A stretch of DNA of 64,000 nt from Nocardioides speluncae (GCF_003121585.1 NZ_QEOO01000018.1:1-64000); one strand, 5' to 3'. Shown: positions 43,701 to 52,683, counted from the stretch's first letter. Numbers and translations: made by a program. The notes: generated from the sequence alone by a model not told the origin.

Positions 43701-46700
43701 TCTTGGGCGTCGGCACCCGCCGTCGCGGCCACCGCCGCGTCGGCCTTGGTCTGCACGACCCGGTTGACGCCGTCGATGAAGGTGACGGTGTCGATCGTGT
43801 CGTCGCGGACGCCGCCGGCGGTCCGGTCGACATGCCGGGTCACGGCGTACGGCGTGCTGGCGTCGGAGTGGTACTCGAAGTCGATCGTGTACCGGTCCTC
43901 GGCGAGCTCGTACGGCCCGGTGACCTGGTCGGTCCGGCCGAAGTGGTCGTACGTCGTCTTGATCTGCTGGCCGTTCTCGTCGGTCCTGACCGTCGGCAGG
44001 CCGTACTTGAAGTCGTGCGCGGTGGTCGAGCGGTAGCCGAAGTGGTCGACCACCGAGGTGATGTGCACGCCCACCTCGGCGTCGTACTCGTAGCTGAAGC
44101 TGGACCGCTGACCGGCCTTGTTGACCGGGTCGGTGACCGACTTGAGGTTGCCGTTGGCGAAGTAGGTCAGGTCGGTGACCGCGGCCCGGCCGTCGGCGAG
44201 GTACTGACGGACCTGGGTGGCGTCGCCGTTGGTGCAGTCGATCGTCGCCTCGCTGCGCCGCAGCGGGGTGGTGCCGTTGCGCACATGGCTGGACGTCGCC
44301 ATCGACACGATGTGGCGGGAGCGGCAGGCGTCGCTGGTGTTGTAGACGTTGACCGTCTCGGTGTCGTCGCCGGCTCCGGCATCGCCGGCATCGAAGGTGC
44401 GCGCGAGGTTGCCGAACTCGTCGTACGACATCTCGGTGTACGTCGTCTTGCCCGGCGTCGCCTCTCCCTCGTAGAAGCGCGAGTCGGTCCGGGTCAGCAT
44501 CGGGAACACCGTGGCCCGGTCCGACCTGGGCGAGGCCGGGGCACCGGTCGCGACGTCGCGCAGCTGGTACTCATAGGCCGTCTCGACGAACGGCCGGCCG
44601 GCCGCGTCCGTGGTCAGGGTCCGCTTGATCAGCCCACGGGTGTAGACGCCGTCGGTGCGGTACTCCGCGATCGTGGCCCGGTAGGGCGCACCGCCGTTGC
44701 CGGTGTCGCGGGTGGTGGTGACGACCTTGCCGTAGCCGAGGAACTCCCGCTCCAGCCGGTCGTGCACGCCGTTCTCATAGGTGTACGTCGTGGCCTGGGC
44801 GTCCGCACCGTCACCGGTGTGGCCGTCCTGGATGGTCGTCCGGGACATCACCCACCGGGTGTCCGGCTGGTCGTAGGTGTTGCCGGACCGGGCGTAGTCG
44901 AGCTCGAGCTTCGCCCCGAGCGGCCGGTCGACGGTCCGCAGCAGGTTGGTGCGGCCGATCTTGTTGGCCGACACCACGAGCTCGTCGTCCGAGGTGGACT
45001 TGAGGTGGTCGACGTAGCCGTCACCGTTGACGTCGCGCAGCGCCACCTCGCTCCGGCCCACACCGAACGAGGTGTCCGCGCCCGGGTTGAACACGAAGCA
45101 CCCGGCCACGACCGTGCAGAAGCCCCAGGTGAAGTAGAGACCGCCGCCGAGTGAGGCGTTCTTGTCCTCGGCGACCTCGCCGCGAGCGCCGTAGAACGGC
45201 TTGGTCGCGGCGAAGCCGTTGCCGGTGTTGACCGCCACCCCGACCGGGCTGCCGTCGCGGGTCACCACCTTGTCGGTCAGGCCGTCGCCGTTCATGTCCA
45301 TCAGTGACGCGTCGGTGAGCGAGGTGCCGAGCTCCGCGCTCAGGCCACCGGCGAACTCGTAGAAGTTGCGGTTGTAGCCGATGCTGCCGCTGATGCTGAC
45401 GTTGCGGGTCTTGCCGTCGTTGACCGGCCCGGCTCCCCACGGCTCGCGGGCCGCGAACGAGTAGCCGAGGTTGAGCGCGGCGTCGCCGCCCTCGAAGACC
45501 TTGTCGGGCAGGCCGTCGCCGTTGACGTCCACCAGGTCGTACTCGGTGTCGGACTCACCGCCGCCGAGGCTGCCGCCGATGCTCAGGGCCGGCATCTCCG
45601 AGCCGGACTTCGCGGAGTTGGCGTTCTTGCCGGCCGACGGTGCGGCGTTGCCGCGGGCGGTGGACAGGGTCCGCGCCGGGCTGCCGGCGCTGGCCGACAC
45701 GGTGCCCGCGATGGAGTCGGACTTGCGGACCTGGCTACCCAGCTGGCCGCGGGTCGAGCCCAGGCCACCGGCCATGTCGGAGTACTGGATGCCGCCGGAG
45801 CCGACGACGTCGGGGAACCGGTCACCATTGAGGTCGAGGAAGTCGACCTTGCCCTCGCTGGTGCCCTTGGCGATGCTGGCGCCGGCCACGCTCGCGCCGA
45901 AGGTCGCCGAGAGCTGGGTGGTGCGAGACCGGCGGTCCACCGCCGAGGCGCCGGCGTACGAGTCGGGGTCGGCGATGTCGATGGTGTCCAGGCCGAGCCG
46001 GGAGCTCGACGCCGTACCGGCCGCCACCCAGGTGTTCTCGTCGGCGCCGCCCCAGCGGTTCTCCGCCGGCTCCGGCCCGAAGACCACGATCTTCGGCTGC
46101 TCGGTCTCGGGCACCTCGCCCGGCCCGGGAAGGTCGTCCTCGGTCGGCGGCGTCTGCCGGGTCGGCTCGGTCAGGACCAGGTCGCCCTCGGCGATCGGGG
46201 CGGTGGCGCGCTGCTTGTTGCCCTGGTACCCGATCGCGCCCCAGCCCCGGTAGGGCTGGGCGAACGCGCCGGACTCGGCCGCGGCGTGCAGCGCGGACGG
46301 CACCTCGGCGTCGTTGACGGTGACCCGCTGGCTGGTGAGCGCGGCCAGCAGGGTCGGGTCGAGGGTGGAGAAGTCGAAGAACAGCTCGTCGGCCAGGGTG
46401 GCGGCCACCGTGAGCTCGGGGATCGCCGGCACCACTCCGTCGACGATCCGGATCGCGTGCTTGGCCAGCAGCTCGCCGCGCCGCTTGACGGTGAAGTTGA
46501 CCGTGGCGTCCGGGGCCCGGGCGCCGAAGTCGAAGGCCAGGCTGGGCTGGACCCGCAGGCTGTCGGTGTCAGCAGTCCAGGCGGCCTGCGGACCGGTCAG
46601 CGTGGAGGCGGGGTACATGTCGACGTCGTACGGCGCGGACAGCGCGACGGTCGGGTTGCCCTGCTCGTCCACGACGGAGTCCAGGCCGTCCGCCGCGGTG

Positions 46701-49177
46701 TAGTGCGCGGCCGGCACCCACGAGAGCTTGCCGAGGTCGACCGGGGAGTCGGACCGCAGCCGGAAGGACAGGGTGTCGCCTTGCGTCACCGGGATGTCCT
46801 GGTCGAGTACGGCGGTCCCGGCCGTGCCGGCGGCGAGCACCTCGCTGAAGACCGAGTCGCCGTTGCGGGTGACCTCGACCGTGACGTCGTCGGTGGTCGG
46901 GCCGCTCTTGGTGGCGTTGCCGGACAGGTGCAGGGTGCCGGTCAGCGGCGCCTGCACGGTCGACGGCCGGCCGCCGAGGGTGAAGTCGGACGACGCCTGG
47001 TAGACGTTGTTGTCCAGGCCGTTCACGTCGGTGCTGGCCGCGACGCCGGTGTAGCTGATCCGCGGGTCCCAGGCGACGGTGTCGTACATCCCGTCGAGCA
47101 CCGACTGCACCCGGAAGTAGAGCGCCTCGCCCTTGCGGACCTGGATCGCGTCGACGCCGGTCGGCGCGAACTCGATGTGGTCCTCGGGACCGATCCGCTG
47201 CGCCCAGAGCTCGGTGCCGCCGTGCTGGATGGTGACCCGGACCCCGTCGGCATGGTCGTAGTCGGCCCGCTCCGGCGAGGTGTCCTCGACCAGCCGGACC
47301 CGGCCGTCGACCCGCACCGTGCCGTCGTACGGCGCCACCCACCGGCGGACGCCGTCCAGCAGCGGGAACGCGTTCACCAGCTGCTCGAACTCGCCGGTCT
47401 GGTCGCCGACCACGTCACCGGAGACCCCGCCGGGACCGACCGGGACGGGGGTGTCGTTGCTGTTCGCGCTGTACGCCGGGCGGCCGTCGGCGCCGACGTA
47501 CCCGAAGAGCACGCCGCCGTTGTTGACCAGGTCGCTGATGCCGTCGCCGTTCACGTCGGACAGGTACCGGTCCGAGGTCGTGGTGGTGGAGACGTGGTTG
47601 ATCTGCGCGGCGACGCCGAAGTAGGCCTCCGCGCCGATCGTGCCCGACCTGCTCCGCTCCCGGGAGATGCCCGGCAGCCCGGGCAGCGGCGCCGCCTCGC
47701 CGAACCTCGGCTCGCCACCGGGGCCGGACAGGTTCGGCCGGTACCGGATCTCGCCGCCGGACCGGAACACCTTGTCCGGCAGGTTGTCGCCGTCGACGTC
47801 GGCGAGCGCGAGCAGCCCGTCGCTCTTGCCGGAGCTGTGGCCGACCTTCACGCCGACCGAGCCGTTCTTGGACGCGGTCGCCGGGTTCCAGCCGACGTAG
47901 AGGTGGCCGCCGACGCTGTTCGACGTGCTCGCCGACAGCGCACCCGCCTCGCCGTGCCGGCCGCCGACGCTCCGGCCCAGGCCGTCGTCCGGCACCGTCC
48001 ACGGCGCCGCCGCCGCGAAGGCCTGGTAGTCGCCCGCCTCGTCGCGGACCTCGTCGAAGTAGCCGAACGTGTGGGTGTTGAAGTGGTCGTTGTCCTCGCC
48101 GAACTGGGAGATCGACTTCAGCAGGGTCTTGCCGAAGGCCCCGGTCTGGTAGTCCAGCTCGTAGGCGCGCACCAGCTCGTCGTCGTACCGCACCTCGACC
48201 CGGCGCAGCAGGTCGGCGGTGACCCGCTTGAAGCCGAGGCGCGCGTCGATGTTGACATCGGTACGGCGCTGCTCGTCGCGCTCCCGGTCGCGGTCGAAGG
48301 TGACCGTGTAGCGGCCCTCGGTGCTGCCGCTGCCGGTGTAGCTGATCTTCTCGACGTAGATCTCGCGGCCGGCCACCGACGAGCCGGCGACGCCGCTGTC
48401 GGTCACGACCGTGTGGTGGTAGCGCACGAAGTTGCCGTGGGTGTCGCGGATCTCGCGGAGCGCCCACACGCCGATGTTGCCGCGGTCGTCGGCGAGCGTG
48501 GTCGCCTCGGCACCGCCGTACAGCAGCCGGGTGCCGTCGGTCGTGGTGACCTCCCACGAGTAGTTCGAGGGGCTGTCGCCGTGCCGGACGATCTTGCTGA
48601 AGCCGCCCTCGACCCGGGTGTGGAACACCTTCTCGGCGCTGCGCGGCTTGAGCTCGCCGCGGTGCGCCACCGGCGTGAGCTGCTCGCCGTTGAGCAGGTA
48701 GGTCTCGGTCTCGAGCCCGCCGGCGTACCGCGGCACGCCCCAGCGGGTGTCGATCGTGATCGTCGGGGTGGTCAGGTTCCACCCGAGACCGGTCCAGGAG
48801 CCGCCGGCCGCGGAGTTGTAGCCCACCGCCAGCTCGGGCTCGAGGCCGGCCCGGCCCGGCGGCACCTCCAGCGGGTAGCTCAGCTCGGCGTCACCGCGGT
48901 TGTTCGCGGTCGGCGCCTTGATCAGGTTGACCCCCGCTCCCGGGTTGGCCGCCTGGATGTCCTTGATCTGGTTGGGGTTGAACGACTCGCCCTCAGGGTG
49001 CTCCGGCACCGTGATCGGGCCCTCGGCTCCGGCCGCCGCAACCGGCCGGAGCTCGGCCTCGATCTCGGGCTGGGTCACGGTCAGCCCGGAGGCGACCATG
49101 GCCAGGAGGGCTCCGAGCGCGAGCCGTCGTAGGACTACGTTGCGGCGGCGATCGCCGCGGGCACCGGTTGCAGACAT
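40739..49177 (-). CDS. secreted SpvB/RHS polymorphic toxin with GH-E nuclease tip
   Basis: A protein of 2812 residues. After a basic N-terminus, a signal-like hydrophobic segment (LALGALLAMVASGLTV, residues about 26-41) suggests export. An SpvB-type beta domain follows (AELSYPLEVPPGRAGLEPELAVGYNS, in parts), then FG-GAP/VCBS-like calcium-binding repeats (VDGDNLPDKVF, VNGDGISDLV, MNGDGLTDKVV), a TcdB-like middle and many YD repeats (about 1700-2450). The RHS core closes with YYYGARYYNPRTQLW and SPDP. A hydrophobic pretoxin region precedes the final 110 residues, which carry WDMGHLPGREY and YQVEHAGRNRSH, the GH...E signature of HNH/EndoVII-type GH-E nucleases. ATG 49177 has GGGGAGG upstream; GTG 49201 does not. 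Confidence 0.9.
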   Translation of the reverse strand: MSATGARGDRRRNVVLRRLALGALLAMVASGLTVTQPEIEAELRPVAAAGAEGPITVPEHPEGESFNPNQIKDIQAANPGAGVNLIKAPTANNRGDAELSYPLEVPPGRAGLEPELAVGYNSAAGGSWTGLGWNLTTPTITIDTRWGVPRYAGGLETETYLLNGEQLTPVAHRGELKPRSAEKVFHTRVEGGFSKIVRHGDSPSNYSWEVTTTDGTRLLYGGAEATTLADDRGNIGVWALREIRDTHGNFVRYHHTVVTDSGVAGSSVAGREIYVEKISYTGSGSTEGRYTVTFDRDRERDEQRRTDVNIDARLGFKRVTADLLRRVEVRYDDELVRAYELDYQTGAFGKTLLKSISQFGEDNDHFNTHTFGYFDEVRDEAGDYQAFAAAAPWTVPDDGLGRSVGGRHGEAGALSASTSNSVGGHLYVGWNPATASKNGSVGVKVGHSSGKSDGLLALADVDGDNLPDKVFRSGGEIRYRPNLSGPGGEPRFGEAAPLPGLPGISRERSRSGTIGAEAYFGVAAQINHVSTTTTSDRYLSDVNGDGISDLVNNGGVLFGYVGADGRPAYSANSNDTPVPVGPGGVSGDVVGDQTGEFEQLVNAFPLLDGVRRWVAPYDGTVRVDGRVRLVEDTSPERADYDHADGVRVTIQHGGTELWAQRIGPEDHIEFAPTGVDAIQVRKGEALYFRVQSVLDGMYDTVAWDPRISYTGVAASTDVNGLDNNVYQASSDFTLGGRPSTVQAPLTGTLHLSGNATKSGPTTDDVTVEVTRNGDSVFSEVLAAGTAGTAVLDQDIPVTQGDTLSFRLRSDSPVDLGKLSWVPAAHYTAADGLDSVVDEQGNPTVALSAPYDVDMYPASTLTGPQAAWTADTDSLRVQPSLAFDFGARAPDATVNFTVKRRGELLAKHAIRIVDGVVPAIPELTVAATLADELFFDFSTLDPTLLAALTSQRVTVNDAEVPSALHAAAESGAFAQPYRGWGAIGYQGNKQRATAPIAEGDLVLTEPTRQTPPTEDDLPGPGEVPETEQPKIVVFGPEPAENRWGGADENTWVAAGTASSSRLGLDTIDIADPDSYAGASAVDRRSRTTQLSATFGASVAGASIAKGTSEGKVDFLDLNGDRFPDVVGSGGIQYSDMAGGLGSTRGQLGSQVRKSDSIAGTVSASAGSPARTLSTARGNAAPSAGKNANSAKSGSEMPALSIGGSLGGGESDTEYDLVDVNGDGLPDKVFEGGDAALNLGYSFAAREPWGAGPVNDGKTRNVSISGSIGYNRNFYEFAGGLSAELGTSLTDASLMDMNGDGLTDKVVTRDGSPVGVAVNTGNGFAATKPFYGARGEVAEDKNASLGGGLYFTWGFCTVVAGCFVFNPGADTSFGVGRSEVALRDVNGDGYVDHLKSTSDDELVVSANKIGRTNLLRTVDRPLGAKLELDYARSGNTYDQPDTRWVMSRTTIQDGHTGDGADAQATTYTYENGVHDRLEREFLGYGKVVTTTRDTGNGGAPYRATIAEYRTDGVYTRGLIKRTLTTDAAGRPFVETAYEYQLRDVATGAPASPRSDRATVFPMLTRTDSRFYEGEATPGKTTYTEMSYDEFGNLARTFDAGDAGAGDDTETVNVYNTSDACRSRHIVSMATSSHVRNGTTPLRRSEATIDCTNGDATQVRQYLADGRAAVTDLTYFANGNLKSVTDPVNKAGQRSSFSYEYDAEVGVHITSVVDHFGYRSTTAHDFKYGLPTVRTDENGQQIKTTYDHFGRTDQVTGPYELAEDRYTIDFEYHSDASTPYAVTRHVDRTAGGVRDDTIDTVTFIDGVNRVVQTKADAAVAATAGADAQDVMTVSGRVVYDFAGRVVEQFYPITEPKGGANTTFNSGVDTVQPTRTSYDVLDRAVSTTLPDDTTSTRAFGFGPDRAGTTQFQAIDTDANGKQQRSFTDVRGLTRSVKQFNPAGGQPVIWTSYDYDALRQITTVTDDKGNLTRSEYDNLGRRTAIVSPDSGRTESEFDLAGNMVAKQTAKLRPLGKSVAYDYDFDRLAAVRYPVFTDNNVTYEYGAPGAADNTANRVSKVTDAAGTMTKKYGPLGEVVSETRTVTAIQTPDRTYTTEWQFDAFNRVLDMTYADGEVLTYDYDSGGTVKRATGVKGDDSYTYLARMDYDKFGQRVLQETGTGVRTTYAYDAADRSLLNLSSKLPDGYQFQNLKYAYDKVGNVLSLTNAVTQQEGKPIGGGSRQTYRYDDLYQLVGADGKYQKSDNKVDSYSMSLTYDSIHNVLTKNQAHQITVGETFDPTTEEAPVAPEPEPIVLEDGTTYLPPLGVIEEPEQVATEAPVTDASGAPKPQVQRDTTYDYTYQYAGRPHAPTKVGPNNQAFDANGNLIDEVNTLPPAPGKRRQLVWDEDNRLACNQDHRRNSTVAQAPETCTTPKQPPTVRYVYDADGNRVVKDSGQVSIYPNRTYSERNGTSFKHVYVGDTRLATKTVKPDSTYENHQFYFHADHLGSSSFVSDEHGRLTEHLEYFAFGETWVNEHPAQPTAMPYQYGGKELDDETGYYYYGARYYNPRTQLWVSPDPILSSYLDGEPNDGVHNPVNLATYTYGANNPVRYTDPTGMAWSLSDIGHTVLDVVGLVPVVGEVADLANAGWYAAEGNYVDAGLSAASAIPVAGWFGTGAKVARRADKALNTAQTAKQAAAGAQAAKKAPGAAAGSAKGAGQAAEGTAKAGSDAWLKYAKSRPKYGKDQVDKVWEAAKDANGDVWVLDKAGKRVKLDWKPGQPRKGIWDMGHLPGREYRKLLDDLKSGRITESEFLKRYRDPKNYQVEHAGRNRSHVDEAP

Positions 49178-49247
49178 CGGACCAGACCTCCCCAGGGACA
49201 CACGGCGCCGCGGCAGTACGGCGTCGGCGCCACTGTCGCCGGTCCCG

Positions 49248-49275
49248 CTGGACTGTCACTGGACGACGACTGGAC
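49248..49275. promoter_or_regulatory. three 11-bp-spaced direct repeats (SARP-type boxes)
   Basis: CTGGAC occurs at 49248, 49259 and 49270, exactly 11 bases apart. SARP/AfsR-type regulators bind such direct repeats spaced by one helical turn. They lie in the roughly 230-base divergent gap between the RHS toxin and the SARP-like gene, so either or both promoters may be controlled. The rest of the gap shows no gene. Confidence 0.62.
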
Positions 49276-49409
49276 GAAGGTCCTCCCGATTTTGCCGGGT
49301 TTGCCAGGAAACCTGCCCGCCGCGGCGAGCCGCGCGTTAGCCTCCGGGAGAAGCAGCTTTTCGCGCCGCATCCGGGTTGTCGCGCATACGTGGGAGGGGG
49401 CGCAAACTC

Positions 49410-50228
49410 GTGGTGAAGGTACAGCTGCTCGGACCTGTCCGCGCATGGCAGGAGGACGACGAGATAGCGCTCGGATCGGTCCAGCAACGCACCGTCTTCG
49501 CCATCCTCGCCGCCTCGGCCGGCCGGCCGATCGCGCGGGCAGAGCTGATCGACGCGCTCTGGCCTGCAGGCCCACCACCGTCGGCTACCAACGTCGTCCA
49601 GACCTACATCAAGCGGCTCCGGCGCGCCCTCGAACCCGGCCGGCCGGCCCGCGCGCCAAGCGCCGTCCTGCCGGGCGTGGCCGACGGCTACTGCCTGCGT
49701 GCCGATGCCGTCGACCTCGTCGAGTTCCGCGATCTGGTCCGCGATGCCCGGCGCTCCGCGAGCCCGACCCGCCGGGCCCGGCTGCTGGCGGCCGGCGTCC
49801 GGCTCTGGGAGGGCGACCCGCTTGCGGCCACCCAGCTGGCCGGCGGCCCCCTCGCGCAGGGGTTGCAGGGCGAGCTGGACCAGGCCGGCTGCTGGTACGC
49901 CGAGTCCGCGCTGATGGCGGGCCTCGCCGCGGACGCCGTACCACTGCTGGAGCGGGCGGTCCGCACCCAGCCGCTGCACGAAGGTCTGCACGCGGCGCTG
50001 ATGAGGCTCTATCAGGCGGTCGGTCGCCGGTCGGCTGCCTTCGACCTCTTCCTCCGGGTCCGCACCCGGCTGGTGGACGACCTCGGTATCGACCCCGGGC
50101 CGGAGCTCGCCGCCGCTCACGCCGCACTGCTCGCCGACGTACCGCTCGCGCCGGCCCGCGTGCGAATCCATGTGCGCCCCCGACGGGTGCAGAGCACTTG
50201 GCCACACTGCCGACGCCCTGCCCACTGA
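49410..50228 (+). CDS. SARP/BTAD-family transcriptional regulator
   Basis: A 272-residue regulator. Residues 1-90 are an OmpR-like winged helix (VKVQLLGPVRAW, VFAILAASAGRPIARAELIDALWP in parts, SATNVVQTYIKRLRRAL) and residues 100-250 a bacterial transcriptional activation domain of TPR-like helices (VDLVEFRDLVRDAR, LHEGLHAALMRLYQAVGR, LGIDPGPEL). It lacks the ATPase and TPR extensions of AfsR. GTG 49410 has GGGAGGGGG nine bases upstream; an earlier TTG at 49377 is less likely. It is divergent from the RHS gene and the 11-bp repeats, suggesting toxin regulation. Confidence 0.87.
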   Translation: MVKVQLLGPVRAWQEDDEIALGSVQQRTVFAILAASAGRPIARAELIDALWPAGPPPSATNVVQTYIKRLRRALEPGRPARAPSAVLPGVADGYCLRADAVDLVEFRDLVRDARRSASPTRRARLLAAGVRLWEGDPLAATQLAGGPLAQGLQGELDQAGCWYAESALMAGLAADAVPLLERAVRTQPLHEGLHAALMRLYQAVGRRSAAFDLFLRVRTRLVDDLGIDPGPELAAAHAALLADVPLAPARVRIHVRPRRVQSTWPHCRRPAH

Positions 50229-50254
50229 GAGTCATCGTCCTTAGACTGCGGGCC

Positions 50255-51490
50255 ATGAGCGAGACCATGGACCACCGCAAGGTCCGGATGACTGGTCGCG
50301 ACCCGCACGAGATCGGGCGGGCGGCGACTCCACTGGAGCTCCTGTTCGACCTGACGTTCGTGGTCGCGTACGGCGTGGCCGCCAACGAGCTGGCGCATGC
50401 GCTCACCGACAAGCACATCGCCGACGGGCTGCTCGGGTTCGCGTTCGCGGGGTTCGCGATCACCTGGGCCTGGATCAACTTCTCGTGGTTCGCCTCGGCG
50501 TACGACACCGACGACTGGATCTATCGAGTCACCACGATGGTCCAGATGATCGGCGTGCTGATCCTGGCCCTCGGCCTGTCCGACATGTTCGCCGGTCTTG
50601 AGAAGGACAAGGTCGACAACGACATCATGGTGCTCGGGTACGTCGTGATGCGGATCCCGATGGTCGCGCAGTGGCTGCGAATGGCCAAGGAGGACCCGGA
50701 CCGGCGGCCGGTCTCGATGGTCTACGTCAGCACCATCGTGGTCTCCCAGATCGGCTGGGTGCTGCTGCTGATCCCCGACCTGAGCGTCGGCGCGTTCTTC
50801 CTGATCGCCGCGGTCCCGCTGCTGATCGAGCTGGCCGGTCCGATCGTCGCCGAGCGGCGGTACGGCGGCCCGCCGTGGCACGCCCACCACATCGCCGAGC
50901 GGTACGGGCTGCTGATCATCATCGCGCTCGGCGAGGGCATGATCGGCACCATGGCGACGCTGTCGGCGATCGTCGGACCCGACGGTCCCGGCTGGTCGCT
51001 GGATGTCGCGGTCGTCGGCGTCGCGGGTGTGGCGCTGACCTTCGGCGTGTGGTGGACCTACTTCGTGGTCCCCTGTGGCGACCTGCTGCACGCTCACCGC
51101 GAGCGCTCGTTCGGCTGGGGCTACGGCCAGATCCCGCTGATCGTGGCGGTGGTGGCGGTCGGCGCCGGCCTGCACGTCGCGGCGTACTACCTGGAGCACC
51201 ACAGCAAACTCGACACGACCGGCACCGTGCTCTGCGTGACCATCCCGGTCGCGGTCTACATCGCCGGGCTCTTCCTGCTGTACGCCGCACTCACCCGCAC
51301 CTTCGACCCGTTCCACATGATCCTGCTCGCCGGCTCGGCGGCACTGCTCGTCGCGCCGGTGCTGATGGCGGCCGGCGGCGTGTCACTGGAGTGGTGCCTG
51401 GCCGTGCTCGCGCTGGTCCCGTGGGTGACGATCGTCGGCTACGAGACCGTCGGCCACCGGCACAACGAGCGAGTGCTCGCCGAGCTCTAG
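50255..51490 (+). CDS. low temperature requirement A (LtrA) family membrane protein
   Basis: A 411-residue integral membrane protein with about eleven hydrophobic helices. The N-terminal TPLELLFDLTFVVAYGVAANELAHAL is the LtrA signature, with ALGEGMIGTMATLS and conserved FGVWWTYFVVP later. LtrA was first described in Listeria as needed for growth at low temperature; its biochemical role is unsettled. ATG 50255 is the family start; a much longer frame from 49292 runs through the SARP gene and is a shadow. It is convergent with the MFS gene, overlapping it by 4 bases. Confidence 0.85.
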   Translation: MSETMDHRKVRMTGRDPHEIGRAATPLELLFDLTFVVAYGVAANELAHALTDKHIADGLLGFAFAGFAITWAWINFSWFASAYDTDDWIYRVTTMVQMIGVLILALGLSDMFAGLEKDKVDNDIMVLGYVVMRIPMVAQWLRMAKEDPDRRPVSMVYVSTIVVSQIGWVLLLIPDLSVGAFFLIAAVPLLIELAGPIVAERRYGGPPWHAHHIAERYGLLIIIALGEGMIGTMATLSAIVGPDGPGWSLDVAVVGVAGVALTFGVWWTYFVVPCGDLLHAHRERSFGWGYGQIPLIVAVVAVGAGLHVAAYYLEHHSKLDTTGTVLCVTIPVAVYIAGLFLLYAALTRTFDPFHMILLAGSAALLVAPVLMAAGGVSLEWCLAVLALVPWVTIVGYETVGHRHNERVLAEL

Positions 51491-52629
51491 TCCAGCGGGT
51501 GGGCCAGCTCGTCCTGCGGCAGCCTGGCCCAGATGATCGCCACGATCGCGACGATGCCCGGAACGATGCCGGCGATCAGGAAGGTGTTGCGCAGCCCGAT
51601 CGCCTCCGAGACCGGGCCGGCCAGTGCCATCGACACCGGCATCAGGCTGACCGAGACGAAGAAGTCCAGGCTGGCCACCCGGCCCAGCAGCTCCGGCGGC
51701 ACCCGCCGCTGCAGCAGCGTGCCCCAGATGACCATCGGCGCCGAGAACGTCGCGCCGAGCACGAACGCCGCGACCACGATGATCCAGATCGCGTTGGCCA
51801 CGCCCATCAGCGCGAGCGGCAGGCAGCCGACCCCCCAGAGCAGGTTCATCCAGGTGAGGTAGCGGCGCGGCATCCTCAGCGACGCCATCGCCATCGAGCC
51901 GACCGCACCGCCGAGGCCGAACGCCGCCAGCACCCAGGCGTGGTCGCTCGGCCCACCGCCGAGCTTGTCCTTGACCAGGAACGGGACCAGCACCTCCAGC
52001 GGACCCATCATCACCAGGATCATCAGGCTCGCGAACAGCAGCGTGGCCAGCAGCCACGGCGTCCTGACCATGTAGACGAAGCCCTCGCGCATGTCGCTGA
52101 ACGCCGAGCGGATCGGGTGCTTGGCCGCATCGTCCTCGGTCTGCTCACGGCGTACCGGCGTCTTCGGCACCGTGCTGAGTACGGCGAGACCGGCGGCCGA
52201 GGCGATGGCCGCGACCAGGATCGCCGAGCCGGGGTTGACCGCACCCACGATGGCGCCGGCGACAGCGGGGCCGATCGCCTGGCCGATGGTCGGCCGGACC
52301 ATGCCCTCGAAGCCGTTGACCGCCAGCAGGTCCTCCTCGGGGACCAGCGCGGGCAGCCACGCTGAGTAGGCGGGGTAGTAGAACGCGAAGCCGACGCCGG
52401 TCATCGCGGCGATCGCCGCGAGGTGCCACAGGGCGGTGAGGTCGCTCAGGCTCAGGAAGGCGACGATGCCCATGCCGGCCAGCTCCACGGCCGCCACGCA
52501 GAGCAGGATCGACTTCTGCGGAACCCGGTCGGCGACCACGCCACCGAGCAGCGCGGGCAGCAGGATCCCGAGTGCGCTCGCGGTCGAGACCACCGACAGC
52601 TGAGCCGGGCCGCCGCCGATCCGGATCAC
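51487..52629 (-). CDS. MFS transporter, N-terminally truncated by the integrated element
   Basis: The remaining frame encodes 380 residues of a major facilitator permease of the enterobactin-exporter-like group, with LGGVVADRVPQKSILL (the loop 2-3 motif after helix 2) very near its start. Intact relatives have about 40 more residues containing helix 1 before GGGPAQLS. Upstream, the frame continues for about 12 codons (ending at a stop near 52666) that no longer look like MFS, and a serine-integrase gene begins at 52684. The 5' portion is therefore missing, which should inactivate the gene unless restored by excision. GTG 52629 is only the first available start. Confidence 0.82.
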   Translation of the reverse strand: MIRIGGGPAQLSVVSTASALGILLPALLGGVVADRVPQKSILLCVAAVELAGMGIVAFLSLSDLTALWHLAAIAAMTGVGFAFYYPAYSAWLPALVPEEDLLAVNGFEGMVRPTIGQAIGPAVAGAIVGAVNPGSAILVAAIASAAGLAVLSTVPKTPVRREQTEDDAAKHPIRSAFSDMREGFVYMVRTPWLLATLLFASLMILVMMGPLEVLVPFLVKDKLGGGPSDHAWVLAAFGLGGAVGSMAMASLRMPRRYLTWMNLLWGVGCLPLALMGVANAIWIIVVAAFVLGATFSAPMVIWGTLLQRRVPPELLGRVASLDFFVSVSLMPVSMALAGPVSEAIGLRNTFLIAGIVPGIVAIVAIIWARLPQDELAHPLD

Positions 52630-52683
52630 CTCCCAGACCTGGCCGACGGGACAAACGGCTAGGTCTCATGCAAAGATAGTAGG
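52630..52683. other. probable left attachment site (attL)
   Basis: MFS homology stops within these bases and the integrase gene starts immediately after, so the crossover should lie here. Serine integrases need no long core, and the exact crossover cannot be fixed without the other end or an empty site. Confidence 0.55.

Noticed and set aside
41378..45154. Rightward open frame of 1258 codons
   Set aside because: Antisense to the RHS/SpvB gene. The translation is low-complexity Val/Arg/Gly/Leu/Asp without domains, a product of high GC and wobble bias; the RHS frame has clear motifs throughout.
46286..49132. Rightward open frame of 948 codons
   Set aside because: Also antisense to the RHS gene with shadow composition and no recognisable fold or ribosome site.
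49292..50254. N-terminal extension of LtrA
   Set aside because: Occupies the SARP gene in a different frame; LtrA homology begins at ATG 50255.
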